The notes under the pieces are model-generated. The model ran no database searches. It was given only the letters and a program-made list of their open reading frames with translations, and was not told the origin of the DNA. This document shows, in pieces, positions 9,594-19,780 of a stretch of 64,000 nt of DNA; the stretch's first letter is position 1; each line of letters opens with the position of its first letter. The translations under genes and the position numbers were made by a program. The stretch covers positions 1,922,001 through 1,986,000 of the forward strand of contig NZ_JAACJE010000001.1 of assembly GCF_010020825.1 (NCBI RefSeq). Reading direction: 5' to 3'. The DNA is from Acidovorax sp. 210-6 (GTDB taxonomy: Bacteria; Pseudomonadota; Gammaproteobacteria; Burkholderiales; Burkholderiaceae_C).

Positions 9594-10280
9594 TCAGACC
9601 AATGCAGTGGCGGCCAGGTGGGCGTTCAGCGCCTCATCGTCCACGATGGCCACACGGCCGAAATCCAGCGTCACGATGCCTGCGGCCTCCAGAGCCTGCA
9701 GCACGCGGTTGACGGTCTGGCGTGAGAGCCCGGCCAGCTGTCCCAGCTCCTCTTGGGTGAGATTCAGCCTGCGCGTGCTGCGCCAGAACAGGCGACTGAG
9801 GTACAGCGCCACACGGTGTTCGGGCGAGCGTATGCGGCCGGCCTCGATGATGGCCATGGCCTGGCCCAGGCGCAGGTTCATGTGCTGCACCAGGAACTGG
9901 TTGAACGCCAGGCTGGTGTCGCGCAGCGTGTGGAACAGCGGCAGGGGCAGGCACAGCAAGGACGTGGGGCGCAGTGCCACCACCTCGTACTTGCGTGCTT
10001 CGGCCTTGAGCGCAGAGCCCTCGCCAAACCATTCGCCGTCCGGAATACCGATGAAGGCCGAAGTGCGTGCCTTGCATGCGGGGCTGCGCAGCGTCACCAG
10101 CCCCTGGAGCACAGCGTGCCAGCCCTCGACCTGCGAGCCGACCGGCAGCATGACCTCGCCTTTGGCGCCTTCTGTTTGGTACACGCCACTGCGCACCGCT
10201 TCCTGCAGCGTTGCGGGCAGGCTGGCATACCAGGGCTGGCTGCAAATGAAGCGCTCGGCAGGGTGGGCAACGCAGAACAT
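9594..10280 (-). CDS. Crp/Fnr family transcriptional regulator
   Basis: A 228-residue regulator with a cyclic-nucleotide-binding-type beta barrel (about 20-140; GWHAVLQGLVTLRS and GIPDGEWFGEGSAL) and a Crp-type winged helix at about 165-215 (LTQEELGQLAGLSRQTVNRVLQALEAAGIV). The N-terminus has only one early cysteine pattern (MFC), not the cysteine set of Fnr, so an iron-sulfur sensor is unlikely. The frame is open upstream, but ATG 10280 is the only reasonable start. It is divergent from the binding-protein gene at 10431 across 150 bp and may control it. Confidence 0.88.
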   Translation of the reverse strand: MFCVAHPAERFICSQPWYASLPATLQEAVRSGVYQTEGAKGEVMLPVGSQVEGWHAVLQGLVTLRSPACKARTSAFIGIPDGEWFGEGSALKAEARKYEVVALRPTSLLCLPLPLFHTLRDTSLAFNQFLVQHMNLRLGQAMAIIEAGRIRSPEHRVALYLSRLFWRSTRRLNLTQEELGQLAGLSRQTVNRVLQALEAAGIVTLDFGRVAIVDDEALNAHLAATALV

Positions 10281-10430
10281 GCAGCCATTCTCGCAGTTTT
10301 GCGGGGGGGCGATCGGGAAAACCCTGGGCAGTTGTCTGCGTGGCGACAGGTGTTGGCAGCGCAGGGAGCGGGCGCGACACTGCGCCCCGTTGGGCCTAGC
10401 AAGGCCTGGGTGTGACTCAGGGAGACCGAT

Positions 10431-11576
10431 GTGAACAAACGAGAGTTTCTGGGGGCGCTGGGTGTGGCCGCTGTGGCGCCCTGGGGCGCAGCGCATGCTG
10501 CTGTGGGGGTGACGGACGGCGAGATCTTGCTGGGCCAGTCTCTGGATCTGTCGGGGCCGCTGGCCGAGATGGCGCCCGACATTGTCAACGCCAGCAAGGC
10601 CTGCTTCGATGCGGTCAATGCCCAGGGTGGCATCCACGGGCGGCGCATTCGCATGCTGACCGAGGACGACGGCTACAAGCCCGAAAACACGGTCAACAAC
10701 CTGCGCAAAATGCTGGGCCAGGACGGGGTGTTTGCCTTGTTCAACCTCACCGGCACGGCCAACGTGGCTGCGGCCTTGCCCCTGCTGGCCCAGGAAAGCC
10801 CTGCGGTGCCTTTGATCACGCCATTCACGGGCGCCGACCTGGTGCGCGCCCCCGGCCTGGACCATGTGTTCAACCTGCGCGCCAGCTACGGGGACGAGGT
10901 GGACAAGCTTGTGCAGCACCTGACCACCATCGGTGTGTCGCGCATTGCCGTGCTGTGGGTGAACAACGCGTTTGGCAAGGATGGCCTGGCGGGCGTGCGC
11001 AAGGCCATGGACAAGCGCGGGCAGAAGCTCCATGCCGACGCGCCCGTCCAGGCCGATTCATCCGATGTGGCCCAGGCCGTTGCCGCGCTGGTGGCTGCCG
11101 ATCCCACGGCCATCATCCTGATCACTGCCGGAGCGCCCACGGTCAGCTTCATCAAGGCCTACCGCAAGCACAGCCGGGGGGCGCGGTTCTATACGCTCTC
11201 GGTCATGGGTACGCAGGCAACCCTGCGTGCGCTGGGGGATGACGGTGTGGGGGTGGTGGTCACCTCGGTGGTGCCGTTCCCGTGGAGCCAGAGCCTGCCC
11301 CTGGCGCGCGAGTACCGCACGGCACTGCAGGCGGCAGGGTTCGGTCAGCATGTGTCCTTCATCGGGCTGGAGGCCTACATGAATGCGCGCCTGGTGGTCG
11401 AGGGGCTCAAGCGCGCGGGCCGCGATCTGACCAGGCCGCGATTCCTCCAGGCGCTGGAGTCCCTGCGCCACTACGACCTGGGCGGCTTCGAACTGGACTA
11501 TGGCAAAGGCGTGCGCCAGGGATCAAGGTTTGTGGATTTGACCATCATCGGCAAGGGCGAGCGGTTCACCCGTTAG
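10431..11576 (+). CDS. Branched-chain-type ABC transporter substrate-binding protein
   Basis: A 381-residue periplasmic binding protein of the Peripla_BP_6 (LivJ-like) type. The N-terminus MNKREFLGALGVAAV then AHAA is a signal peptide with a Tat-like KREFL motif. Core blocks are LGQSLDLSGPLAEMAP, NAQGGIHGRRIRMLTEDDGY, GTANVAAALPLL and IAVLWVNNAFGKDGLAGVRKA. It starts at GTG 10431 with AGGGAG upstream. It precedes the acyl-CoA ligase by 42 bp. It is clearly a paralogue of the binding protein at 52725 (shared SGPL, GGIHGR and FGK blocks), less so of the one at 13389. The ligand is unknown. Confidence 0.9.
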   Translation: MNKREFLGALGVAAVAPWGAAHAAVGVTDGEILLGQSLDLSGPLAEMAPDIVNASKACFDAVNAQGGIHGRRIRMLTEDDGYKPENTVNNLRKMLGQDGVFALFNLTGTANVAAALPLLAQESPAVPLITPFTGADLVRAPGLDHVFNLRASYGDEVDKLVQHLTTIGVSRIAVLWVNNAFGKDGLAGVRKAMDKRGQKLHADAPVQADSSDVAQAVAALVAADPTAIILITAGAPTVSFIKAYRKHSRGARFYTLSVMGTQATLRALGDDGVGVVVTSVVPFPWSQSLPLAREYRTALQAAGFGQHVSFIGLEAYMNARLVVEGLKRAGRDLTRPRFLQALESLRHYDLGGFELDYGKGVRQGSRFVDLTIIGKGERFTR

Positions 11577-11618
11577 GATGGTGCGTGGGTTATTGGATTG
11601 CTATACAAAGGAGTACAC

Positions 11619-13256
<1,638 letters not shown>

Positions 13257-13261
13257 TTCAG

Positions 13262-13296
13262 GACTGGCGCGGCCACGGGGGGCGGCCGTGCCAGTC
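13262..13296 (+). terminator. Hairpin after acyl-CoA ligase
   Basis: A 13-bp GC-rich stem with one mismatch (GACTGGC-CGGCC paired with GGCCG-GCCAGTC) begins 6 bp past the stop. There is no T tract. It may be a weak terminator or mRNA-stabilising hairpin between the ligase and the next binding-protein gene. Confidence 0.5.
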
Positions 13297-13388
13297 ACAT
13301 GTGCGATAGGGGCTAGGGGCAATCCCTGAGCAATGCCGCAGCGCAACACTGTACGCTGCATCCATCGATTCAACCGGAGACTGAAAAC

Positions 13389-14624
13389 ATGAAATTTGCT
13401 ATTAAAACCGTAGCTGCTTCCGTAATGCTGGTAAGCGCTGGCGCTGCATTTGCTCAAAAGGGCGAAACCGTCAAGATCGCCTGGATGGACCCGCTGTCGG
13501 GCCTGATGGCTGCGGTCGGCACCAACCAGCTCAAGAGTTTTCAGTTTCTCGCCGAAGAGTTCAACAAGAAGAACGCTGCGGGCGTGAAGTTCGAGATCAT
13601 CGGTATCGACAACAAGCTCAGCCCGCAGGAGACCAGCAGCGCCCTGCGCTCGGCCATCGACCAGGGCGTGCGCTACGTGGTGCAGGGCAACGGCTCCGGC
13701 CCGGCCCTGGCCATCATCGACGCGCTGGAAAAGCACAACGCCCGCAACCCCGGCAAGGAGGTGCTGTACCTCAACTACGCCGCCGTGGACCCTGACCTGA
13801 CCAACAGCAAGTGCAGCTACTGGCACTTCCGCCTGGATGCCGACACCTCCATGAAGATGGAAGCCCTGACGACCTACATGAAGGACATTCCTGAGGTCAA
13901 GAAGGTCTATCTGATCAACCAGAACTATGCGCACGGTCACCAGGTGTCCAAGTTCGCCAAGGAAATGCTCAAGCGCAAGCGTCCTGATGTGCAGGTGGTG
14001 GGCGACGACCTGCACCCCCTGGCGCAGGTGCGTGACTTTGCGCCCTACATCGCCAAGATCAAGGCCTCGGGCGCCGATACGGTGATCACCGGCAACTGGG
14101 GTTCCGACCTGGCGCTGCTGGTCAAGGCCGCCAACGATGCGGGTCTGAACAACGTCAACTTCTTCACCTACTACGGCTCGGTCACAGGCACGCCCACGGC
14201 CATGGGTTCTGCAGCCGCAGGCCGTGTGTACATGGTGGCCTACGCCCACATGAACCTGCCCGGCCCGCTGAACCAGATCGTGGTGGACTACAAGAAGAAG
14301 TTCAACGACGACATGTACACCGGCGCCGTGTACCACGCCTACTCCATGCTGTCGGAAGCCTTTGTCAAGGCCAAGACCACCGATCCGGTCAAGGTGGCCG
14401 CGGTGTTGGAAGGCATGAAGTTCAAGAGCTTCAACGGTGAAGTCGAGATGCGCAAGACCGACCACCAGCTCCAGCAGGGCCTGTTCATCTCCAAGTGGGA
14501 AAAGGCCGGCGGCAAGAACCCGCTCGATTCCGAAAGCACGGGCTACACCTTTGTCCCGGTCAAGTACTACGAGCCCTATGTGGCCAGCACGCCCACTTCG
14601 TGCCAGATGAAGCGTCCTTCCTGA
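13389..14624 (+). CDS. Branched-chain-type ABC transporter substrate-binding protein
   Basis: A 411-residue periplasmic LivK/UrtA-like binding protein. Residues 1-22 are a signal peptide ending AAFAQ. Core blocks are KIAWMDPLSGLMAAVGTNQLKSF, EIIGIDNKLSPQETSSALRSAIDQGVRYVVQGNGSG and YLINQNYAHGHQVSKFAKEML. Directly downstream, after a strong terminator, are the LivHMGF genes, so this is probably their cognate binding protein. The first 20 codons are richer in A/T-containing codons (GTA, GCT, ATT) than the rest. The signal-peptide region also resembles an interspersed repeat seen elsewhere in the window. Confidence 0.93.
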   Translation: MKFAIKTVAASVMLVSAGAAFAQKGETVKIAWMDPLSGLMAAVGTNQLKSFQFLAEEFNKKNAAGVKFEIIGIDNKLSPQETSSALRSAIDQGVRYVVQGNGSGPALAIIDALEKHNARNPGKEVLYLNYAAVDPDLTNSKCSYWHFRLDADTSMKMEALTTYMKDIPEVKKVYLINQNYAHGHQVSKFAKEMLKRKRPDVQVVGDDLHPLAQVRDFAPYIAKIKASGADTVITGNWGSDLALLVKAANDAGLNNVNFFTYYGSVTGTPTAMGSAAAGRVYMVAYAHMNLPGPLNQIVVDYKKKFNDDMYTGAVYHAYSMLSEAFVKAKTTDPVKVAAVLEGMKFKSFNGEVEMRKTDHQLQQGLFISKWEKAGGKNPLDSESTGYTFVPVKYYEPYVASTPTSCQMKRPS

Positions 14625-14693
14625 TCGCGCCCTGGGGCGGCGCTGGTCGCGTCCACGCCATCTGCGTGGAGCTTGTTCAGCGTTGCCTTGGCA

Positions 14694-14725
14694 AGAGGCC
14701 CGACGCCCCTCGGGCCTCTTTTTTT
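14694..14725 (+). terminator. Rho-independent terminator between binding protein and livH
   Basis: A perfect 10-bp stem (AGAGGCCCGA with TCGGGCCTCT), a 6-nt loop and a run of T residues. It lies inside the transport cluster, so it would let the binding protein be made in excess over the membrane components. Confidence 0.9.
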
Positions 14726-14748
14726 GACTCGGTGTAGCGGTAACTGCG

Positions 14749-15702
14749 ATGAATCTTGAATTTTTTGTCATCTCCATGCTCAACGGCATGAGCTACGGCC
14801 TGCTGCTGTTCATGCTCAGCTCGGGCCTCACGCTGATCTTCAGCATGATGGGTGTGCTCAACTTTGCGCACACCAGCTTCTACATGCTGGGGGCCTACTT
14901 TGCCTACACGCTGTCGGGCTTGGTGGGCTTCTGGCCTGCGTTGGTGCTGGCGCCACTGGCGGTGGGTGCGCTGGGGGCACTGTTCGAGCGCTACAGCCTG
15001 CGCCGGGTGCACAAGTTCGGCCATGTGCCCGAGCTGTTGGTCACGTTCGGGCTGTCGTACCTGATTCTGGAACTGGTGCAGCTTGTCTGGGGCCGCTCGA
15101 CGGTGCCTTATGGCCTGCCCGAGCAACTGCAGGGGCCGTTGTTCACGCTGTTCAACACGCAGTTTCCCAAATCGCGTTCCTTCGTCATGCTGGTGGCCTT
15201 GCTGATGCTGCTGTCCGTATGGCTGCTGCTCACGCGCACCCGCATCGGCCTGGTGATCCAGGCGGCACTCAAGCACCCCGAGATGGTGCAGGCCCTGGGC
15301 CACAACGTGCCGCGCGTTTTCATGCTGGTGTTCGGCGGTGGCTGTGCGCTGGCCGGGCTGGCCGGCGTGATCGGCGGCAACACCTACGTGACCGAGCCTG
15401 CCATGGCGGCTTCGGTGGGTTCCATCATCTTCGTGGTGGTCGTGGTCGGCGGCATGGGGTCGCTGGCAGGCGCTTTTCTGGCCTCGCTGCTCATCGGCGT
15501 GGTGCAAACCTTTGCCGTGGCCATTGACCAGTCGCTGGCCACCGGCCTGCAGGCCTTGGGCATGACGGTGACCGAAGAAACCTTTGGCTGGCCGGTGCTC
15601 AAGCTCACCGTATCGCAGGTGGCACCGATCCTGCCCTACCTGTTCCTGGTATTGATATTGATCTTCCGCCCCAAGGGCCTGCTGGGCACGCGGGAGGACT
15701 GA
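14749..15702 (+). CDS. livH: Branched-chain-type ABC transporter permease LivH
   Basis: A 317-residue inner-membrane permease with about eight hydrophobic helices. Its family features are an N-terminal LNGMSYGLLLFMLSSGLTLIFSMMGVLNFAH and the conserved ALKHPEMVQALGHNVPRVFMLVFGGGCALAGLAGVIGG coupling-helix region. VVVVGGMGSLAGAFLASLLIGV follows, and the protein ends IFRPKGLLGTRED. It pairs with LivM, 4 bp downstream, to form the membrane channel. Confidence 0.95.
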   Translation: MNLEFFVISMLNGMSYGLLLFMLSSGLTLIFSMMGVLNFAHTSFYMLGAYFAYTLSGLVGFWPALVLAPLAVGALGALFERYSLRRVHKFGHVPELLVTFGLSYLILELVQLVWGRSTVPYGLPEQLQGPLFTLFNTQFPKSRSFVMLVALLMLLSVWLLLTRTRIGLVIQAALKHPEMVQALGHNVPRVFMLVFGGGCALAGLAGVIGGNTYVTEPAMAASVGSIIFVVVVVGGMGSLAGAFLASLLIGVVQTFAVAIDQSLATGLQALGMTVTEETFGWPVLKLTVSQVAPILPYLFLVLILIFRPKGLLGTRED

Positions 15703-15706
15703 CGCC

Positions 15707-17026
15707 ATGACTTCCAACACTGCAACCACCACGCCCACGGCGTACTACCGCTTCAAGCCCTGGAATGTGGGCCGCATCGTCATCTGGGGGATGTTTGCGC
15801 TGCTGCTCATCGTGGCACCGCACCTGTTCACCAGCAGCCTGGCGCTGACCATGCTCTCGCAGATCGGCTACCTCATCATCATCTGCCTGAGCTACAACAT
15901 GCTGCTGGGGCAGGGCGGCATGCTGAGTTTCGGCCATGCGGTCTATACCGGCCTGGGCTCGTTCATCGCCATCCACGCCATGAACCTGGCCAGCAAGGGC
16001 AGTCTGCCCATTCCGCTGGTCCTGATTCCCTTGGTCGGCGGGCTGGCAGGCATGTTCTTTGCCATCTTGCTGGGTTACGTCACCACCAAAAAGGCCAGCA
16101 CCACCTTCGCCATGATCACCTTGGGCGTGGGAGAACTGGTGGCCGCCATGGCGCTGATGTTCCCCGAGTTCTTTGGCGGAGAGGGCGGCATCACCACCGA
16201 CCGGGTGTACGGCCAGTCCTTCTTCGGCATCACCTTTGGTCCGGGCATCCAGGTGTACTACCTGATCGCGGTGTACTGCTTTGTATGCACGGCGGCCATG
16301 TTTGCCTTCACCGGCACGCCGCTGGGCCGCATGCTCAATGCCGTGCGCGACAACCCCGAGCGCGCTGAGTTCATCGGCTACAACACGCAAAAGGTGCGCT
16401 ACCTCGCCTTCATCATCGCCGGGTTCTTTGCCGGCATTGGCGGGGGGCTTACGGCCATCAACTTCGAGATCATCACCGCCGCCGACAGCGTGAGCGTGAT
16501 CCGCTCGGGTGGCTATCTGCTGTTCACCTTCCTGGGTGGGGCCACGTTCTTCTTCGGCCCCATCATCGGCGCGGTGCTGCTGGTGCTGGCCTCGGTGCTG
16601 CTGTCCGAGCTGACCAAGGCCTGGCTGTTGTACCTGGGCCTGGTGTTCCTGTTCATGGTGATGTACGCCCCTGGTGGCGTGGCCAGCCTCATCATGATGA
16701 ACCTGCGCGTGGCCAAGTACGGCAAGCTGGGTCGCCTGTGGCCGTCGTACCTGGGCCTGGGCGGCACCGCCCTGGTGGCCTTGCTGGGCGCGGCCTGCAT
16801 GGTCGAGATGACCTACCACCTGCAACTCAACGCGGCTTTGGGGTCAGAGATGACCTTCATGGGGGCCACCATCAATGCCAAGGGGCTGACCAGCTGGTTT
16901 GGCGCCGCCTTTGTGATGCTGACCGGGCTGGGCATGTTCGAACTGTGCCGACGCCAGTTCCGGCACCAGTGGGGGCAAATTCAGGAGCAGATTGAATATG
17001 AAATCAAGCGTGGGGAGGCGCTGTGA
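15707..17026 (+). CDS. livM: Branched-chain-type ABC transporter permease LivM
   Basis: A 439-residue permease. The core has SYNMLLGQGGMLSFGHAVYTGLGSF, the coupling motif GRMLNAVRDNPERAEFIGYNTQKVRYLAFIIAGFFAGIGGGLTAI, and GGATFFFGPIIGAVLLVLASVLL. An extra C-terminal part of roughly 100 residues (after about 330) adds two more hydrophobic helices and a charged tail (QIQEQIEYEIKRGEAL). That is longer than the classical LivM of about 330-420 residues. Its stop overlaps a possible GTG start of livG. Confidence 0.94.
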   Translation: MTSNTATTTPTAYYRFKPWNVGRIVIWGMFALLLIVAPHLFTSSLALTMLSQIGYLIIICLSYNMLLGQGGMLSFGHAVYTGLGSFIAIHAMNLASKGSLPIPLVLIPLVGGLAGMFFAILLGYVTTKKASTTFAMITLGVGELVAAMALMFPEFFGGEGGITTDRVYGQSFFGITFGPGIQVYYLIAVYCFVCTAAMFAFTGTPLGRMLNAVRDNPERAEFIGYNTQKVRYLAFIIAGFFAGIGGGLTAINFEIITAADSVSVIRSGGYLLFTFLGGATFFFGPIIGAVLLVLASVLLSELTKAWLLYLGLVFLFMVMYAPGGVASLIMMNLRVAKYGKLGRLWPSYLGLGGTALVALLGAACMVEMTYHLQLNAALGSEMTFMGATINAKGLTSWFGAAFVMLTGLGMFELCRRQFRHQWGQIQEQIEYEIKRGEAL

Positions 17027-17811
17027 CCATGGCGCATGACACCACTTATGCACTGGAGCTGCGCGACCTGCGCAAGTGCTTCGGCAAGACAGAAATCATC
17101 CGCGGCGCCAACCTGGCCGTGAAGGCGGGCGAGCGCGTGGCCATCATCGGCCCCAACGGTGCGGGCAAGTCCACGCTGTTCAACCTCATCAGCGGGCGCT
17201 TCGCGCCCACCAGCGGCGAGGTGCTGCTGGGCGGCCAGCGCATCGACGGCAAGAAGCCCTTCGAGATCAACCGCATGGGCCTCTCGCGCAGCTTCCAGAT
17301 CACCAACATCTTCCCCAACCTCAGCGTGTTCGAGAACCTGCGCTGCGGTGTGCTCTGGAGCATGGGCTACAAGTACACCTTCCTGCGCTTCCTCTCGGGG
17401 CTGGATGACGCCAACGAGCGTGCCAAGCAGCTCATGGAGATGATCAAGCTGGAGAAAAAGCGCGACACGCTGGCGGTCAACCTCACCTACGCCGAGCAGC
17501 GCGCGCTGGAGATCGGCATCACCATCGCCGGTGGCGCCAGGGTCATCCTGCTCGACGAACCCACTGCCGGCATGAGCCGCAGCGAGACCACGCGCTTCAT
17601 CCACCTCATCAAGGAGGTGACCGAAGGCCGCACGCTGCTGACCGTGGAGCACGACATGGGCGTGGTGTTTGGCCTGGCCGACAAGATCGCCGTGGTGGTG
17701 TATGGCGAGGTGATTGCCTTTGACACCCCCGAGAAGGTGCGCGCCAACCAGCGCGTGCAAGAGGCCTACCTGGGCTCCGCCGTGGCCGATGCGCAGGCGG
17801 GAGGACACTGA
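17023..17811 (+). CDS. livG: Branched-chain-type ABC transporter ATP-binding protein LivG
   Basis: A 262-residue ATPase. Walker A is GPNGAGKST; the signature region is atypical for this family (LTYAEQRALEIGITIA), as is usual in LivG-type ATPases; Walker B is VILLDEPTAGMS; the H-loop is VEHDMGVVF. GTG 17023 overlaps the livM stop (GTGA) with GGGGAGG well spaced before it; ATG 17029, two codons later, is the alternative. It acts with LivF as the motor dimer. Confidence 0.94.
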   Translation: MTMAHDTTYALELRDLRKCFGKTEIIRGANLAVKAGERVAIIGPNGAGKSTLFNLISGRFAPTSGEVLLGGQRIDGKKPFEINRMGLSRSFQITNIFPNLSVFENLRCGVLWSMGYKYTFLRFLSGLDDANERAKQLMEMIKLEKKRDTLAVNLTYAEQRALEIGITIAGGARVILLDEPTAGMSRSETTRFIHLIKEVTEGRTLLTVEHDMGVVFGLADKIAVVVYGEVIAFDTPEKVRANQRVQEAYLGSAVADAQAGGH

Positions 17812-17812
17812 C

Positions 17813-18508
17813 ATGCTGCATATTGAGAATCTTCACGCCTACTATGGCAAAAGTCATGTGCTGCATGGCGTTACCTTCGATGTGCAGCCGGGCGAGATCG
17901 TTGCCCTGCTGGGCCGCAACGGCTCGGGCCGCTCCACTACTGCCAAGGCCATCATGGGCCTGGTGGACTGGGAGGGCACCCTGCAATGGAAGGGCCAGAA
18001 CCTCAACGGCAAAAAAGCCTACGAAATTGCCCACCTGGGCCTGGGCTACGTGCCCGAGAGCCGCGACGTGTTTCCCAACCTCACGGTGCACCAGAACCTG
18101 CTGCTGGGCCAGAAGGGCAGCGGCAAGGGCAGCCGCTGGTCGTTCGACGACATGTACGACATGTTCCCGCGCCTCAAGGAGCGTCGCAACATCGAGGCAG
18201 GAGTCATGTCGGGCGGTGAGCAGCAGATGCTCACCCTGTGCCGCACGCTCATGGGCGACCCGGACTTCATCATCATCGACGAACCCACCGAGGGCTTGGC
18301 GCCCAAGATCGTCGAGCTGGTAGGCCAGTACCTGAAAAAAATCAAGGACCGCGGCGTGTCGGTGTTGCTGATCGAGCAGAAGCTCACCATCGCCATGGAC
18401 ATCTCCGACCGCACCCTGGTCATGGGCCATGGCAGCATTGTGTTCCAGGGTACCCCCGATGAACTGCGCGCCAACAGCTACGTGCGCAAGGAGTGGCTGG
18501 AGGTCTGA
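17813..18508 (+). CDS. livF: Branched-chain-type ABC transporter ATP-binding protein LivF (Walker A Lys replaced by Arg)
   Basis: A 231-residue ATPase whose ATG lies directly after the livG stop. The signature MSGGEQQMLTLCRTLM, Walker B FIIIDEPTEGLAP and H-loop IEQKLTIAM are all present. The Walker A reads GRNGSGRSTT: residue 40, normally the invariant lysine that holds ATP phosphates, is arginine (codon CGC 17930-17932). Everything else looks intact, so this is not a decayed gene. Arginine may be a trait of this subfamily. If it lowers hydrolysis, LivG would do most of the catalysis. Confidence 0.94.
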   Translation: MLHIENLHAYYGKSHVLHGVTFDVQPGEIVALLGRNGSGRSTTAKAIMGLVDWEGTLQWKGQNLNGKKAYEIAHLGLGYVPESRDVFPNLTVHQNLLLGQKGSGKGSRWSFDDMYDMFPRLKERRNIEAGVMSGGEQQMLTLCRTLMGDPDFIIIDEPTEGLAPKIVELVGQYLKKIKDRGVSVLLIEQKLTIAMDISDRTLVMGHGSIVFQGTPDELRANSYVRKEWLEV

Positions 18509-18523
18509 CGAGGCCGTACAACG

Positions 18524-19780
18524 TCAGAAATAGCGCCGCACGCTGAGCTCCCACCGCCGTGCGGTCGGCCAGAGACCAAACTGGCTCAGAGGGGCGCCAT
18601 GGTTGCGCTGCCACTGCAGCGCCACATCGAACGCCTTGCCCCGGTACCGGGCTTCCAGCCAGAAGCGGCGGCTGGCGTCCACCCGGTCCAGGTGCCACAG
18701 GCTGCTGAGGTCCAGGCCGGGCATGAGCGCGTCTTTCCAGGTGGCATGGAAGAACAGCGCCCAGCGTGTGGGGGGCTCCAGGGCCTGCAAGCTCCAGGCA
18801 CGGTACTGCAGGTAGGTGGGCAGCGGCTCGCCGCGCAGGGCCTGCCAGGCGCTGCGCCCTGGGGCCGTGCCGTTGTAGTGCAGTTCTGCCGTCAGCGTGA
18901 GTTTGTGGCGGGTGGTGTGTGTGGCACCGGCTGCCAGCCGGTGGCGCCAGCGCTGGGGGCCGGGCAGGTCCAGTGCCTCGTGCCACTGCGTGCGGGCCTG
19001 GCCGGCAGCCCATTCCAGATGGGCCACGGTGGCCTGATCCACCAGTCCGGAAAGGTTCAGTCCCCATTGCGCACGGTACCCCTGGCGCAGGTGCAGCAGT
19101 CCTTGGGCGATGAGGGATTCGCCCCAGCGGGGCGCAAAGGCCAGCAGCGCGCGGTGCTGGTGGTTGGTGGCGCCCCAGTCCGGGTGCCAACCGCTCGGGG
19201 CTGGCTTGCGCTGCGCGATGCGAGGCGAATAGGCGAACTGCCATGCGCCGTCGGCCTCCAGTTGCTGCACGCGCACCATGCCGCTGCCTTGGCGGTTTTC
19301 GCGCAGGCTGGCGGGATCCATGGACACTTCCGAGCGCACCGATCCATCACGGAAAAAATCTGTCGGGTTGTAGCCCAGCGCCACCCCCTGGCGCAGCCGG
19401 ATGCGCCCCGCCTCCACCAGCACCTGCGGGCTCGCTGTGTAGCCCAACACGGCGTCCTTCAGGGTGTGCACGGTGTGTTCTTGCATGGGTGCAGGGCGCG
19501 AGCGCACATCCAGCCGACCCGCAGCCCGCAGTTGCCAGGGGCCGCTGGCTGTGGGCTCCAGCCGCCAGTCCAGGCTGATGCGGGTGTCCTGCTGTGCAGC
19601 AGCACCGGTCTGCGGCCAGGCGGCCCCGGCAGCAAGTTCGGCATGGGCCTGCCAGGGGCGTGCTTCGGTGGCGGCGGCCGGGGTGTCGTCGGCCAGCTGC
19701 AGTGCGTCGGACTCTGCGTCGTCTGCCAGCGCGGGCAAGCCGCAGAGCATCGGTAGAACAATGGCGATCCAGCGCATCAT
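18524..19780 (-). CDS. Predicted outer-membrane beta-barrel protein of unknown function
   Basis: A 418-residue exported protein. Residues 1-18 are a signal peptide (MMRWIAIVLPMLCGLPALA). The rest is rich in alternating aromatic/polar strands (WRLEPTASGPWQLRAAGRLDVR, WGLNLSGLVDQATVAHLEWAAG, FWLEARYRGKAFDVALQWQRN). It ends in RRYF, a C-terminal phenylalanine typical of Bam-inserted barrels. It faintly recalls DUF1302 or alginate-export-like barrels, but no name is justified. It starts by a 4-bp ATGA overlap with the LolA-like gene and is last in a four-gene operon with an FtsX/MacB-type ABC exporter. A role as outer-membrane receiver or channel of that exporter is inferred. Confidence 0.75.
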   Translation of the reverse strand: MMRWIAIVLPMLCGLPALADDAESDALQLADDTPAAATEARPWQAHAELAAGAAWPQTGAAAQQDTRISLDWRLEPTASGPWQLRAAGRLDVRSRPAPMQEHTVHTLKDAVLGYTASPQVLVEAGRIRLRQGVALGYNPTDFFRDGSVRSEVSMDPASLRENRQGSGMVRVQQLEADGAWQFAYSPRIAQRKPAPSGWHPDWGATNHQHRALLAFAPRWGESLIAQGLLHLRQGYRAQWGLNLSGLVDQATVAHLEWAAGQARTQWHEALDLPGPQRWRHRLAAGATHTTRHKLTLTAELHYNGTAPGRSAWQALRGEPLPTYLQYRAWSLQALEPPTRWALFFHATWKDALMPGLDLSSLWHLDRVDASRRFWLEARYRGKAFDVALQWQRNHGAPLSQFGLWPTARRWELSVRRYF

